DNA of 64,000 nucleotides, from NCBI GenBank assembly GCA_025267735.1, contig CM046303.1, positions 45,583,380 through 45,647,379 on the forward strand, given 5' to 3'. Within the stretch, counting starts at the first letter, position 1. Every line of letters starts with the position of its first letter. The notes below the pieces were generated by a model. It ran no database searches. It saw only the letters and a list, made by a program, of their open reading frames with translations, and was not told the DNA's origin. Shown piece after piece: positions 25,886 through 38,204 of the stretch. A program made the translations under genes and the position numbers. This DNA is from Mactra quadrangularis. Taxonomy: Eukaryota > Mollusca > Bivalvia > Venerida > Mactridae.

Positions 25886-26216
25886 GCCTTAGTCCCATAA
25901 AATCGTGGCTTGTTAAGGACCCATACGTGCAGACAGTTGTAGGCTGTGGAAAGCCTTGCGTTTCAAGGTGACGGTACGCACATGGTACAAAACAACACAC
26001 CCGTACGGAACCGTAGTTGGAAGTTATGCATGTTTAATCCATGCATGGCCACGATTGTGTTCACGATTTGACTTTGAAACTGATATGTGTATCATGGACT
26101 CATCTCACGGACCCTGGTAATAACGTAACAGTCAGTACGGGTATGCAAGACTTCGTACGGGTCCTTGCGGAGCTTGATCGCACATTGCCCGTACGGTGCC
26201 CTCACGGCTATTTTTA
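25886..26216 (+). mobile_element. TIR repeat, family M3 copy 3, right end lost
   Basis: It starts GCCTTAGTCCCATAAAATCG and follows the body of copy 1 to CCCTCACGGCTATTTTTA. The terminal inverted repeat expected next is missing. Confidence 0.75.
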
Positions 26217-26455
26217 GCTTTACTGTATAACAATACAACCTTGTCTGTAGTGTATAAAGCTCCATCTAATGATAAATCATTTGACAAAATGGTTGTTTTT
26301 TGTGTTGTTGTAGGGTTTAACATTTTTTAGGTCAAATCATGTGGTCAGTCTATCACCTGAGGTAGCAAAAGTGGCTTAAATTTTTATTTATGTAATAATG
26401 GAAATCACTCTAAAGGCACATAATTATTCAGACAAACAGAATTTACTATGTGTTT

Positions 26456-26742
26456 ATTTTTTTTGTTGGGTTTAACACCGTAGCAACACATTGTATAGGT
26501 CATATAACGGCGTCCAGGGCACCTAACCTAGCTTTCCTGGACTGTCGTCTATAACCAGTACTCACTTACCCTTCCACAAGGCCAGAAACTTCTCCATATA
26601 CCTTATTAATGGAGAAAAATTGACATTATTGTCAAATTTTCATGGAAGGGTATAACCTCCTTGGGTAGGATTCGAACCCGTACCCCCTTCGGAACACTAG
26701 ATTCGAAATCCAGGCGCGCTACCAACTGTGCTACCAACCAGG
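26456..26742 (-). mobile_element. SINE family B, full length
   Basis: The tail TTGGGTTTAACACCGTAGC lies on the left. The body has ACAATAATGTC in minus orientation. The tRNA-like head ends at about 26,742, with a B box read as GGGTTCGAATCC on the minus strand. A separate fragment of the shared tail is at about 26,310-26,372. Confidence 0.85.
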
Positions 26743-26744
26743 GT

Positions 26745-27476
26745 TTACTATATACGTGTATTCTGACTATATTTTTCAATTGTTTTAAATATGTTGCATA
26801 TTTTATGTGATTTTATGTAAACTGAAGTGGTCAATTTTCTGTTGAGCAGTACTGTGTATACTCTATTAAATGCCCCTAAGGGCATTATATTTTCCGAAAG
26901 AAGGGCATTTATAAGAGTACAAAATAGTTATGGTGAAATTACTACAATAAATATAGCTTGTTTACGATAACTTGAGACAAAATACAACACTACCATTTTT
27001 ATACACCGGTGGATTAAAGTTTAGTACACGTAATTATCGACTTTTATCAATGTATTTTTGATATATTAAATTTAGTACAAGAACACATGTTCCGCGCATT
27101 AAGACATGTTTAATACTTTCATTACACAAACTCTGCTGACCTGCCTGTTTTATGTAATACCTGTGTCCCAAATATGTAAACATACTGAGTCGTTAGTCTC
27201 AAGTTATCCTAAACGAGCTATACTGCCTCTGGTGTGTGTTTTGATATTTAATTGGAATATATTGAGTACTTGCAATTAGTGTTCTGTTTTGTATTAATTT
27301 GAATCGGAATGTAATATCAAACCCGAATTTCTTGATAGTCTAGCTATGTGAAGAGACATAATAGGCATAGCATAAGTGGAAGCTGTCAAAAGCAAAGATT
27401 AAATACCACGATTTTATTTAAATCCGAAATTACAATTTTCCTTCATTATGAAACTATATTTTTTCTTTATTTTCAG
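26745..27476. other. Upstream region of the C1q gene
   Basis: No TATA box or clear first exon could be fixed. The acceptor at 27,475-27,476 means that a non-coding first exon should lie somewhere upstream. Confidence 0.35.
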
Positions 27477-29977
27477 GCCCAGTCAAGCCTAAGAAATGGA
27501 TACCAAGATTACAATTACCTGCCTTGTTTTCTCACTGCTGATATCTCAAGTTACCCTTGGCAATTATCAAAATAAGGGAGATCATTGTAGTAAATGTTGT
27601 ATGGGGCCACCTGGACCCTCTGGATCACATGGTATTCATGGATCACCAGGGGCAACAGGGGTTGAAGGTCAAAAAGGTGTAAGAGGTGAAAAGGGAGAGC
27701 GTGGTGAAAAAGGTAAGTGTAGTTTTATTGTCTTGTTAGAACAAAGTGTTCATTATGTATAATGAAATGTGTTGAGGATATTGTCCGTTTTTTCTCAACT
27801 GTCAAAGCTTGAATAATTTCACAGTGACTGAATGCATTGTTTTTGTACTGGCGGCCTAGTTTTTAGTAAAAGTATCTTGACTAAAACTTGTCATACGGCA
27901 TAAGAAGCTTTACTCAATCATAATACACACTTTCGGAAACTCATGGGTGTATTACGACAATAATTTTAACAAACTCATTCACCGAGAAATTATTCATGTT
28001 TTGACAGTTGAGAAAAAACGAAAAATAGATATCACTTTTAATAATCATGTTTACATAATCATACAGAGAGACTGATACAAATATTATTTTATATCCTTGC
28101 AGTGTTTGACACTAACAGTGTCCTGGGATTCCGAGGATCCCAAAAACTTGAGAGGAATCACAGTGCTTTGCCAGTGTCAGCATCAACTTGTATCATATAC
28201 TGCACACAGTGTTTGAGTTCTTTTTTCCACTTTTAAAGTGATTTCATTCGTAGTTCTCACTAATTCATATTTATTTTACCTGAAGAATCATATCTAACAA
28301 TAGTTTTTATTAAGTCACATCAAAGCAAAAATACTATAAAACATAAACAGAGGATATTGTATATCCAATGTATATCCACCTGAAAACAACAGCTGCAAAA
28401 GTCCTATAGATACCTCTTACAATAAAAATTACCCTCCCTTCAAAGGTCCCCTCTATAAAAGGCTAATTAAGTTAATTTAAGTCACATTCCCGGCTGTTTT
28501 TGAGTCTGCATTATACCATGTTAACACTTAACCTATTAAGCAATTGCACTCTAGATGCACCTGTTTTAGAGGGACGTTCCTATTAAGTAGTTGCTAACAG
28601 CTGAAAACAGTATTGTAAAAGATAAGCTCCAACATGGTAACAGAAAAGATTTTACCTAATTTTACCTATATCTTCAGGGTCCCTTGGACAAAAGGGTGAA
28701 GTTGGATTTAAAGGTTCCAGAGGCAGAAAAGGAAGTAAGGGTCAACAAGGTGAAACTGGTGCAGCTGGTGTAAAGGGTCATCAGGGTCCAATGGGACCAT
28801 TTGGACCCAAAGGAGATAAAGGATTTAAAGGTATGATATATCTTACAAGATAACATAACGTAGTATAAACCTAAACACCTATAATAGAAGCATGACATTT
28901 TCTCAAACATTACGCAACATTGTTTGTTAAGATTATTTCATTTTTGCTACTGGTACTTTTAAACAGAAAGCCATATGCAGCAAATAAACAATTCATTGGA
29001 GCCCACCAGGTTAGCTCAGACAGTAGCACACAAGTCTTCTTTTTTTTTAACGTCACATTCAACACATATATAGGTCATATACACGACAGCCAGCTCTTCC
29101 TACTATTGGTTTCCTGGACACTTATCTATCACCAGTACTAACTTACCCTACCACGAGGCCGACAACTCATGTATAGAGTATGACCTGTCGCGACCGGGTT
29201 TCGAACCCGCGATCTCTGGATTTGAAGTCAGACATGCTAACCACTACACCATGGCCACGGCCACAATTCTTCTATTGAAGGGTAATGGGTTTGATGGCTT
29301 CATAACTTTCATTGAGTTTGGTCAATAAATAATTTTCATAGCCATTCTCTTTTCTACCACTGATCCTTAATCATGTAGGGCAGTTGTCACTCACCGACAA
29401 AAGTATGTGTCTATTAGCTAGTCAACAGCTAAACCCAGTGATTTAGCCTTTCCAAGAACGGTAAGTAGGTTGACTGACTGCTGTGATATGACCTATACAA
29501 TGTGTTGCTACAGGGCTAAACCCAATGAATAATTTATATAAAAATAATTTCACTGGACTATTTTTTTCAGGTGAAAAATGCATTCCAACACCAAGGGTGG
29601 CATTCTTTGTAACAAGACGATCAATGTTCGGTCCAGTGCATCAAGACACGACTATAGAGTTTGATAAAGTGTTTATAAATCAAGGTGATGCTTTTGATTC
29701 CCTGACATCACATTTTGTATGCAATACTAATGGAACTTACCTCTTTAATACTCATATACTAAGTCAAAATGAAAAAGACGCATTCGTTATGATCATGTTA
29801 AATGAACAGCCACAGATTCCAATGCATGGAGATCACAGATCTGGATATGGTGTAGCCAGTAATACTGTTATATTTCATCTTGTGGAAGGTGATCATGTAT
29901 GGTTACGATTAAAGAAGGATTCAGCTATATCAAATGATTCTTCCACATTCTCCGGATATTTACTGTACGCTGACTAA
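27477..29977 (+). CDS. Collagen-like C1q-domain secreted protein, 3 exons
   Basis: The coding exons are 27,496-27,712, 28,678-28,830 and 29,571-29,977 (258 codons plus stop). The listed start is the acceptor-bounded exon, which has a 19-base 5' leader before the ATG at 27,496. Residues 1-22 form a signal peptide ending at about Gly22. Cys31, Cys34 and Cys35 could form inter-chain bonds. Residues 37-126 are 30 unbroken Gly-X-Y triplets, many of them Lys/Glu/Arg-rich. Residues about 131-258 are a C1q globular domain, seen from the PRVAFFV start, the GTYLF and HGD words and the SGYLLYAD end. Both introns split a Gly codon after its first base. The family acts as extracellular pattern-recognition or structural trimers and is greatly expanded in bivalves. 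The ligand is unknown. Intron 1 holds a MITE and intron 2 a nested SINE pair. All splice sites are GT..AG and the frame is intact. Confidence 0.93.
27779..28027. mobile_element. TA-flanked MITE M1, copy 2, in C1q intron 1
   Basis: The left end starts at 27,781 with TTGTCCGTTTTTTCTCAACT and the right end reads TTGAGAAAAAACGAAAAATA. It is the same orientation as 12,606-12,854 and nearly the same length (249 bp). Confidence 0.88.
28100..28166 (+). repeat. Short dispersed repeat in C1q intron 1
   Basis: GTGTCCTGGGATTCCGAGGA and the flanking words match the reverse complement of about 43,065-43,130. The origin is unknown. Confidence 0.6.
28997..29522 (+). mobile_element. SINE family A in C1q intron 2, split by a SINE
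   Basis: The tRNA-like head starts at about 29,000 (GCCCACCAGGTTAGCTCAG) and stops at 29,040. The remainder of the head, body and tail resume at 29,274 and end GCTACAGGGCTAAACCC near 29,522. The element interrupting it is listed separately. Confidence 0.85.
29041..29261 (-). mobile_element. SINE family C, inserted into the family A copy
   Basis: On the minus strand the head has a well-preserved A box (ATGGTGTAGTGGTTAGC) and B box (GGGTTCGAAACCC). The body differs from families A and B. The 3' end keeps a decayed common tail (ATGACCTATATATGTGTTGA). Flanking 12-mers CACAAGTCTTCT (29,029-29,040) and CACAATTCTTCT (29,262-29,273) are the target-site duplication with one difference. Confidence 0.87.
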
Positions 29978-30160
29978 ACAACTTCTGCTTTTTATACAAA
30001 ACAACTAATTGCTACTGTATACTGATTAATACAGCTTTTTCTACAAAACAACTATTTTCTACAGTATGCCAATTAATAACACTATTTTTATACAAAACAA
30101 CTATTTTCTACTGTATGCCAATTAATAATATGATTTCTATACAAAACAACTAATTGTTAT
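29959..30160 (+). repeat. ~50-bp repeat spanning the C1q stop codon and 3'UTR
   Basis: The word TACTGTACGCTGACTAA at 29,961, which holds the last codons and stop, recurs in diverged form at 30,013 (TACTGTATACTGATTAAT), 30,060 (TACAGTATGCCAATTAAT) and 30,109 (TACTGTATGCCAATTAAT). Each copy is followed by ACAAAACAACT words. Spacing is 52, 47 and 49 bp. No AATAAA hexamer was seen in the next ~250 bp. Confidence 0.8.
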
Positions 30161-30164
30161 GGAA

Positions 30165-30660
30165 TTTAACCCACAAATTAGCTAATCGAATGTTAATTGA
30201 AACAATTCAAACATGGCTTTATTCATTCATATTAATTTTATCTAATTGAAAACATGTCTGACATGTTAATCACATAAGATAAAAGCTACATAAGATATAA
30301 ATACATGTTAGTCATATAAGACTAGAGTCGAGAATTATTTTTACAGCTAAAATAACAATAAGGAGAAGATATGATATGATATACAAAGTACAATACATGA
30401 ATATAATTCCAATCAATGTATTATGTACCTTCATCTTACACAAAATCAAACAAATCCAATCAACCTTTATTACTTCCCACTATTGCTATATACAACAGTA
30501 AAAATCTCATTTGTTTAATAATACAAGGTAGTAATATCAGACTGAACATCACAAGAAGTACATACAGTACACGGTGATCATTTTCAGAATTATTATGCCA
30601 AGAAAAAAGGTCTGTGCATGCAAAATTTAGACTTTGCAAAAGTGAACGAAAGGATTATAG
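30165..30660. other. 3' flank of the C1q gene
   Basis: AT-rich sequence with no exon or bounded repeat recognised. Confidence 0.4.
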
Positions 30661-30668
30661 ACTATCAT

Positions 30669-31042
30669 AGCAAACAAAGACCATGTAGGCAGACAAAGGC
30701 CCATGTAGGCAATCAAAGGCCAATTTAGGCATACAAAGGCCCATGTATGCAAACAAAGGCTAGTGTAGGCAAACAAAGGCCTATGTAAGAAAAAAGGTTG
30801 GTGTAGGCAAACAAAGGCACATGCAGGCAAACAAAGGCACATGTAGGCAAACAAAGATTGGTTTAGGCAAACAAAGGCCCATGCAAACAAACAAAGGCTG
30901 GTTTAGGCAAAGAAAGACCTATGTAGGCAGACAACGGCCATGTAGGCAAACAAAGGTCAGTTTAGGCAAACAAAGACCCATGTAGACAGACAAAGGCCCA
31001 TGTAGGCAAACAAAGGCTATTGTAGACAAACAAAGGCTATGT
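30669..31042. repeat. ~20-bp minisatellite, about 18 copies
   Basis: The unit is close to AGGCAAACAAAGGCCCATGT, with many substitutions and occasional 1-base length changes. An 87-codon minus-strand frame is a by-product of the array. Confidence 0.9.
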
Positions 31043-34000
31043 AAAAAAATTAAAAGCTGCACTAAGAAATTAGAATTTCAAGAAAATGCAATTATTTTTT
31101 TTATTAAAATCATCTTCGTTTCCTACTTAACTCCCAACAGTTTCAATATAAAAACACTAATACATAGCTACAGAGCTACAAATTTTTGTTTCTAACTAAC
31201 TGAGCTCACTAATTGTTTCAATTAATGCCAATAAGAAGAATTGTCATTTTAAATTGTCATATCTATTCAACAATTTCTAATGTCTAATTTCTAATATTTC
31301 AACCACAATATTTTCTAGAAATGATATTAAATTTATATTTACTGTGTTTAAATAAGAAACACTGCATCTAACTGAAAGATCGATAGGCTTTTCAATAAAG
31401 CTTTTGAAGCAAAGGGTAAAAAAGTTCAGGTTTTAATGATTCAAATACATTGATTAGAAAATATTTATAATCATAAGAAAATATATACATTATCAAATGC
31501 TTGACTCTCTTAACTATAAGTATACAAATGATCTTGACAAAATTAATAAAAAGGGAAATTCTACAAGTATGAAATAATCTGTACATTAGCATTTGTTCAC
31601 AAATTTCACTACTGTATTTAGTTTTGACAACCAATTTTTAAATTCTTCATTTGTAGACTGAGTATGGTAAAAGTAAACAATCATAATAATACTTTTTGAA
31701 ACCAATAAAATACAAACACAGTATTATAAAATGTTGAAAATTCATAATTATCATAATCCTGAATTTCTCAAATTTTGTTATTTCAGCAGCTTTAATGAGA
31801 CCAAAAAAACCTTCCTTGGGTCTTAAAATTCTTTACCTTCAGGACAAGCCCAGAAAGTTTTCACCTATAGATGTAAAGTTTGTAAAAGTGTAATGACCAA
31901 TTTTTTGTCATAAATAATTCTATATTACATTATTTAATTATCATAACAATTTTGATAATATGGCCAATTATTTTATATAAAAGCCTTGGCTTAGCATGTA
32001 TTGAAATAGCATGCCATTCCCGACATTGCTAACGGCTGCACCCACCATATTTTAACATTGACAAATGAGAACAAATATAGAAAAAACTTTATAATCAGTG
32101 AATGATGTACTACTGGTATTATAGAAGACTAGAGCCAGTAAGACAATACATTAAAATGTTGCGTATAATTAAGACGAAGATGAATCTGTGGAATTACAAG
32201 AAGATAATGTTACTGAACTGATTATTATAGAAAATATATCTTATCCAGAACCCTGCAATTACACTGTAATAATTATACACCTTGCTAGTACAGCAATATG
32301 TCACAATATTGTGTGATAGAGCATTAAGATTCTAACCAGAGAATTGGAAGAAAATAAAAGAAAATAGAACACTTATTGGCATACTCATTTGGGGTTTTAA
32401 AGCGAGAAAATATAAATTAATATAGGTACAACTTGGAATGGGTGTTTGAAGAAAGAAAACTGAACTTAAAGTAGATTTCTCTAGTGAGTTGTGGAATAAA
32501 GAAAGTAGAACTTTAAATGTAATTATAATTGTGGGGATTTCTAACTATGGGGATTTTAAAGAAAGAAAAGGGAGTTATATCCACATTTCTTATGTTGTGT
32601 TTTTGAGACAGAAAATAGCACATCAATACATTATGTATTCCTGTAGGAAAGAAACCATAACTTTAGGTACTATTCTCATGTGAACTTTTAAATAAAATAA
32701 ATAGGCGAAAGTTTAGAACTCTCAAAATTCTGAAATTGTATAGTTAGTGTTGTCATTGATTTCAATGATATCCATGTATCGTCAACAACTTTTTTCCACT
32801 CAATATGCATTTTGAAATATCGATAATAAAGCCTATATACCAGTACACTGCCCTCTAAAATTCCTTCACACATTCACAATTTAAATTGAACAATATACAA
32901 TTTCAAAATGTTGTAAAAGCAGTTCATTGTTAAATGATTTTCAATTTTGCTTTTTTATATCAGAACAATTGCCTTATCTTATGGATAAGAATTAACAAAT
33001 TAGTTTTGAAGGCCGATAGATAATTTTAGCTGCTACTCGAAAAATAAAATGTACCTATCGAAATTCCATTTCCATTGCATTGATTTCATTTTTTTGTTAC
33101 ATTAAATCTGAATGTTGACCTAAGTAGTAAGCTGATACTCAGAGAAAAGTTTAATAACCTATTTAAAAAAATAGGCCTGAAAATACTCATGCATGTGCAG
33201 AGTCTGGTCCAAGACATTTTTAGTACTTGCTTATTTACAATCACTATAAGTAAAGCTTATTCATATAAATTCATTTTCATCATATGTTGATAAACTAAAC
33301 AATATTGATTGTGGAATTTGTTAGTATGACTTGCCTGAAATTTAATGGGTAAATATGATTGAGTTTATCCTATAAACAGGATTTTGTCCAAAGACTTCTG
33401 GACACCACTGTCCATGTTTTACTACAAATCTATGTATTAGATGAACTGAAACACAGTTTTCTACTAACAAAATAAAAGGAGTCCTCATTAAAACAGATGG
33501 AAATATAAATTTGTGTAAAGTAGATATATAATAGTAAGGAATAGGTAGTCTCCTAGATTTTGTACCAGAACCTTGAAACAGGGACAGTGAAATAGAGAAC
33601 AAAAGAGACAATGTGTAGCATTGGAATGCAGTTCAAAAGTAACTATGAACCTCAAGAGAAATGCAAAATAGTGGGAAGGAGAGAAAGTTATGACAAAGTC
33701 TCCTGGTAACCCTGTTAAAGTAAAACAAATGGGAAAGAAAGCAACTATAGTTTTTGTACAAACTTAGTTTTTATGATATATATGAACAATAAGTATAAGC
33801 ATGGGTGGAAGTTGAAAGTTATGGAAATACTGAAAACCTACTTCCAAAATACTGAAATTTCATGTAAATTACATTATACATAGAGTAATTTATACTCAAA
33901 CTATTGAAATCAGTATAAATACTGAAAACTTTCACCCATGACATTGTATGTGTCACATAGTTACTATGTGATACTGTAATGTAGGTATAGATAGATATAT

Positions 34001-34125
34001 ATTGTTATGTGAAACATTTAATATTGTAAGTGGTATGACGTGGTATCATGAGACATTAGTGAACACATAGATGTTTGTTACTTTGTTACTTTTCTGTCAA
34101 CCGGAACATTACACACAATATTGGT
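31043..34125. other. Intergenic; little recognised
   Basis: At about 32,745-32,835 the sequence resembles the left interior of the hAT-like element at 47,998-48,410, including the shared word CGATAATAAAGCCTATA. A decayed foldback segment is at about 33,803-33,944 (GGGTGGAAG / CTTTCACCC ends). It shares ACCTACTTCCAAAATACTG with the minus strand of about 59,500. No gene is recognised. Confidence 0.45.
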
Positions 34126-34377
34126 TATTGTTCGTATTTTCTCAACTGTCAAAACATGAATAATTTCACGGTGAATGAGTTTGTTAAAATTATTGTCATA
34201 ATATATTATCCACGAGTTTCCGAAAGTGTGTATTATGATTGAGTAAAGCTTTTTATGCCATATGATACGTTTTAGTCAAGATATTTTTAATAAAAATAAG
34301 ACCGCCAGTACAAAAACAATGCATTCAGTCACCGTGAAATTATTCAAGCTTTGACAGTTGAGAAAAAATGGACAATA
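34126..34377. mobile_element. TA-flanked MITE M1, copy 3
   Basis: Same family as 12,606-12,854 but in the opposite orientation. Ends are TATTGTTCGTATTTTCTCAA and AGTTGAGAAAAAATGGACAA, then TA. Confidence 0.87.
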
Positions 34378-36490
34378 TACTGTGTTGTCCAGGAGTAAAT
34401 TTTAAGTACCATTATATTGTAACCATTAAATTATATTACAGTAAAGTCCCGCTACTAAGACCACTTTTTTTGTGAGAAGGCTTTCAACTTAACTTCTTCT
34501 ATGAATTTGTTAAGCCAACATAAGAATGATTTTCTGAATTTAAATTAAGATGAAATATTTACGAGGGTTGTATTTATTGCTATCATTTAAATGATAGTTT
34601 TAAAAATTGTGTCAAGATATAAAATTGTCCTATGATCTTGTCATCCCTGTTAAAAATAATGCTAACACAGTCATCATACATATCTTATATATAGAAGGTT
34701 GTTGTTCTGGTCAAGGCTTCCAGTATGGGAGTAGTTTTATACTATATTAACCCAAACTTTGACAAAAACTCAAACCATCAATTCTTCATTGCTTGTTATA
34801 TTAGGAACTTTGTAGAACTTCTTAAGTTTTACTTTAGAATCTCCAAAGAATCATGGAAGTCTTGACTAGACTTATTGTGAGGAGATATATTGATTTGTCA
34901 GTGCAAAACTAGCCTAAATCCTTTATTACTTATTTAGACCACTTTTGCAATGACTCATTAATTTGAATTTTTAAGAATACAATAAATCGATGAATCAGTG
35001 CAAAAGTACTCTACATCTTTCTATATTTGCAAGTAGTTAGACTAGCTTTGCACCAACATATTGACATTACTATACTATTACTATTGTTAGATTATTTTGT
35101 AGATATATTTTTGTATACATAGTTATAGTCAGTGTTATAATGATAGGAAATGTTTTTGTTAAATTTATTCAACTGTTTGTGGCAAATACATTAACCCCAA
35201 CTGATTTTAATACTCAATGTATTTTTTTTATTAATTCCTGTACATAAATACAAGTATTAATGGATTGTAAGTACCGAAGTACTAAATAAGTATCTAAATC
35301 AGTGGGGTTATTGAACATGCCACTGAGAGTTGAATGAAATTTAACGATACAAGATACAAATGATGGATCAGGTGTCATATTGTTCAGATTGACAACTGAC
35401 ACACCGGTCATACTTAACAGACCTAATCCGGAATTCAAATTTATGATTTATCTTCTAAGATGATGTCATAGACAATGAAAATAAATAAGTATAATTATAT
35501 TTTCACTACAATAAAAACATATAATTCATATTATCATTGTATATTTTTATCTAATAACACCACATTTAACCATAAAACATGAAAGATAGCACAATGAAAG
35601 TTTATTAACAACAGTAGTTCTACATACATCATTATTGTTTGTACAACCAACATGGATGTCTAGAAATACTACATTACTTAGCAACGAGAATTTTTAAAAT
35701 GATTTAATTGTCTTACTCTGTCATATGTGAGTATCTTTCAATCATTTTCTATATGGAAACAAAAGTAAAAACTATTGATTTTTGTAACTGCAGGGCTTAG
35801 TAACAAACAAATGTTTCACCATGGTGGTGTAACATTCTAAATGCTTCACACAGATTTTTTGTCCAAAAAACTGATGGTTTTAACATACGTTTTAAAACAA
35901 CCGGTAGAAACAAAACTGACAAATTGTGAGTAGAGAATAAATTGGACATGACAGAACAGACTTGTAGTAAAAGTAAAATGTTGACAATGTTTAAGTATTG
36001 TATAAAATAAATCTGTATAAATACGCTGACTATGTCTATTTGTTGTGAAATAAATGTCAAAAATACATTAACTATTTGGCTTGTTGTTTCTTATATTCAT
36101 CTGGGATATTATATTGATATATGGCATTGATGATCTGTCTCTTATACACTTGTTAGACTGAACCTAACTAAAGTGAAGACATTATTTCCCTGTTGGAGTA
36201 AGCAAAAAATCACCAAAATGTGATGCCTAGTAATGACACTGTCAGATGACTCAGAAAGACAAGGTCTATTCATTTGAAGCACTAAATATTTGAATAACTT
36301 TTGAATAGTGAGTCGATGGCAAGCAATTTTCTTAAATTGTTTAAGATAGCAAAATTTTCATTTAAGCTGCTAAAGTATCTGCTCAGGCAAACATAATTTG
36401 CAAAAGAAACAAAAAAGCAGATAGTGTCAAATGCAGTTTGGACATCCACTAAGCTTTCCGGCTTCCCTTTCAGGTATGTTATACTTATAA
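34378..36490. other. Intergenic, no gene recognised
   Basis: A solitary inverted-repeat end of the M5 family (ACCTAATCCGGAATTCAAAT) lies at 35,418-35,445. No exon of LIG1 was recognised on the minus strand here. Confidence 0.45.
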
Positions 36491-36493
36491 TGA

Positions 36494-36985
36494 ATGAATG
36501 AATGAATAATGCATTTATATAGCACAAAAATTATGTAGACATATTCTATTGCGCTTTACAAAAGTCCTTCCAATGTCAAATAGTATTAAAAACACAGCCC
36601 TATGTACAGAGTTTAAAAAAATACAGTTTCTAAATGCGGCGACACTTGGAATGTCACAATTAACAGATCAATTATGAAACTGGCGGAACAGGTGTGTTTT
36701 GAGTTGAACTCTAAATAAGGCTTCACATTGAATGTTTTTAAGAGAACTTGGAAGATCATTCCACAATTTAGCACCAACTACAGCCAATGACCGGTCTGCA
36801 AGTTTTGTACGTCGTCTGGGAATAGAGAAGTTGATATCGCTTTGTGATCACAATCTATAGCAACTTTTAATCTCATTAAACATTTCCTTTATATATATTG
36901 GAGCTGTTCCTGTGATGACACGAAAGACCATAATCAGGACTTTAAACATAACTCTGGCTTTAACTGGGAGCCAGTGAACTTATAA
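36494..36985 (-). mobile_element. 5'-truncated non-LTR retrotransposon 3' end
   Basis: Read on the minus strand from about 36,985, the sequence encodes the conserved tail of a reverse transcriptase polyprotein: HWLPVKARV, an RRRTKLADRSLAVVGAKLWN segment, DLPSSLKN and LKTHLFRQFHN. This matches the usual WNSLP...LKTHLF C-terminus of CR1/L2-type LINEs. One in-frame stop after CYRL breaks the frame. A short 3' UTR ends in tandem ATTC units (36,494-36,512), a typical LINE microsatellite tail. It is dead on arrival. Confidence 0.82.
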
Positions 36986-37323
36986 GTCAACCAAATGCAA
37001 ATCTGGTCAAACAATTACACAACAACCTCCAAGAGACTACAGGGTTATCTCAGATCCATGTTATTTTGATCAGCATTACAGCAAAGTTGGCATGAACTCA
37101 ATAGTACACCATGAAAAAACAGCATTTTTTTAGATTTAATCCAAAACCTCCATCCATACTCTTAAACAAGGGCAGTTCAGAACAGTGAACTAAACAATTC
37201 AAGGTGCTGGGAACTTGGTATATGATTGTAATGACACACAATTGAGTTGAACAGTCTTTGAAGAGTGAATCTTAATTTATATCTGAAAATGTCATACCAA
37301 ATGAATGCACTAAGCAATGAAAA

Positions 37324-37674
37324 AACAAGAAATGTAATGTGAAAAAACACATTAAAGCTGGATTTTCATCAGGATCTGACCATAAATGACAGAGATATCC
37401 AACATATTAAAAACTTTAACGCCAAAATTACAAAGGGAAATAATCCATAACAAAGCCAGGTAGAGTTGTGGTTTCTTACTAATTCTGTTTATCACATGAT
37501 ATATTATCATTGTATGAAGTTTCATAAAGATCTGACAATAAATGGCAGAAATATACAGTTAAGAAAAAACTTTAACGCATTGTTAACAACACTGGACATC
37601 CACCCACCCGCCTGACTGCCACCAGGGTTTTGCCAAACTATAATCTGAATTTTTCATTGAAAAATCCAGCTATA
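37324..37674 (-). mobile_element. Helitron/Pearl-like repeat H1, copy 2
   Basis: On the minus strand it starts TAGCTGGATTTTTCAATG and ends with the hairpin AATGTGTTTTTTCACATT followed by ACATTTCTTGTT. It is colinear with 8,498-8,832 over about 335 bp. Confidence 0.7.
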
Positions 37675-37867
37675 AATTCATTGCATAATTCAAGAAAACT
37701 TACAGTAACTATGTTACTAACCAAAGCTAAGTATGTAACCTAAACAAGCCACTTCATATGACCAGGTAAAACCACAAACTATCCAATGTTTTTATCATAC
37801 TTCAACTAGAAGAAACATTTAAACAAACATAAAAACATATTGTTTCAGAACTTTGATTATAATAATC

Positions 37868-37941
37868 GAGGGTTGCCTGCAAGACTGTAGTAACTCGCTC
37901 TGTAACGCAATGCACTTACTACGGTCTTGCGGGTAACCCTC
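37868..37941. repeat. 74-bp hairpin repeat, copy 2
   Basis: The left arm starts GAGGGTTGCCTGCAAGACTG. The right arm ends GTCTTGCGGGTAACCCTC. The 26-bp arms pair completely if three G-U pairs are allowed. Confidence 0.88.
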
Positions 37942-38204
37942 TATATATGGCTAGAAGAAAGATGTTATTCTACAAAAACAACCCACTAGACTAAATGTTA
38001 AGTACACAGGGCTAGACATTAAAGGTCATCCTTTTGCTCCTGATGGCCAATATTTGGGTTCAAGCAACTTGTTACTGCTAGTTAACATTTGGTTCAGGCA
38101 AGTGAAATGTACAACAGGTTGTCCAACCAGGCAATTATTGTCCAGACCTTCTACAATCATACACACTGTACCAGAAAATTTAAATTCAATTTGAACTTTC
38201 CTAC

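Noticed and set aside
28674..28910. 78-codon minus-strand frame
   Set aside because: It is the shadow of the collagen exon on the opposite strand.
33342..33611. 89-codon minus-strand frame as a possible LIG1 exon
   Set aside because: No ligase motif is present, and the frame lacks acceptor and donor sites that fit the LIG1 phase.
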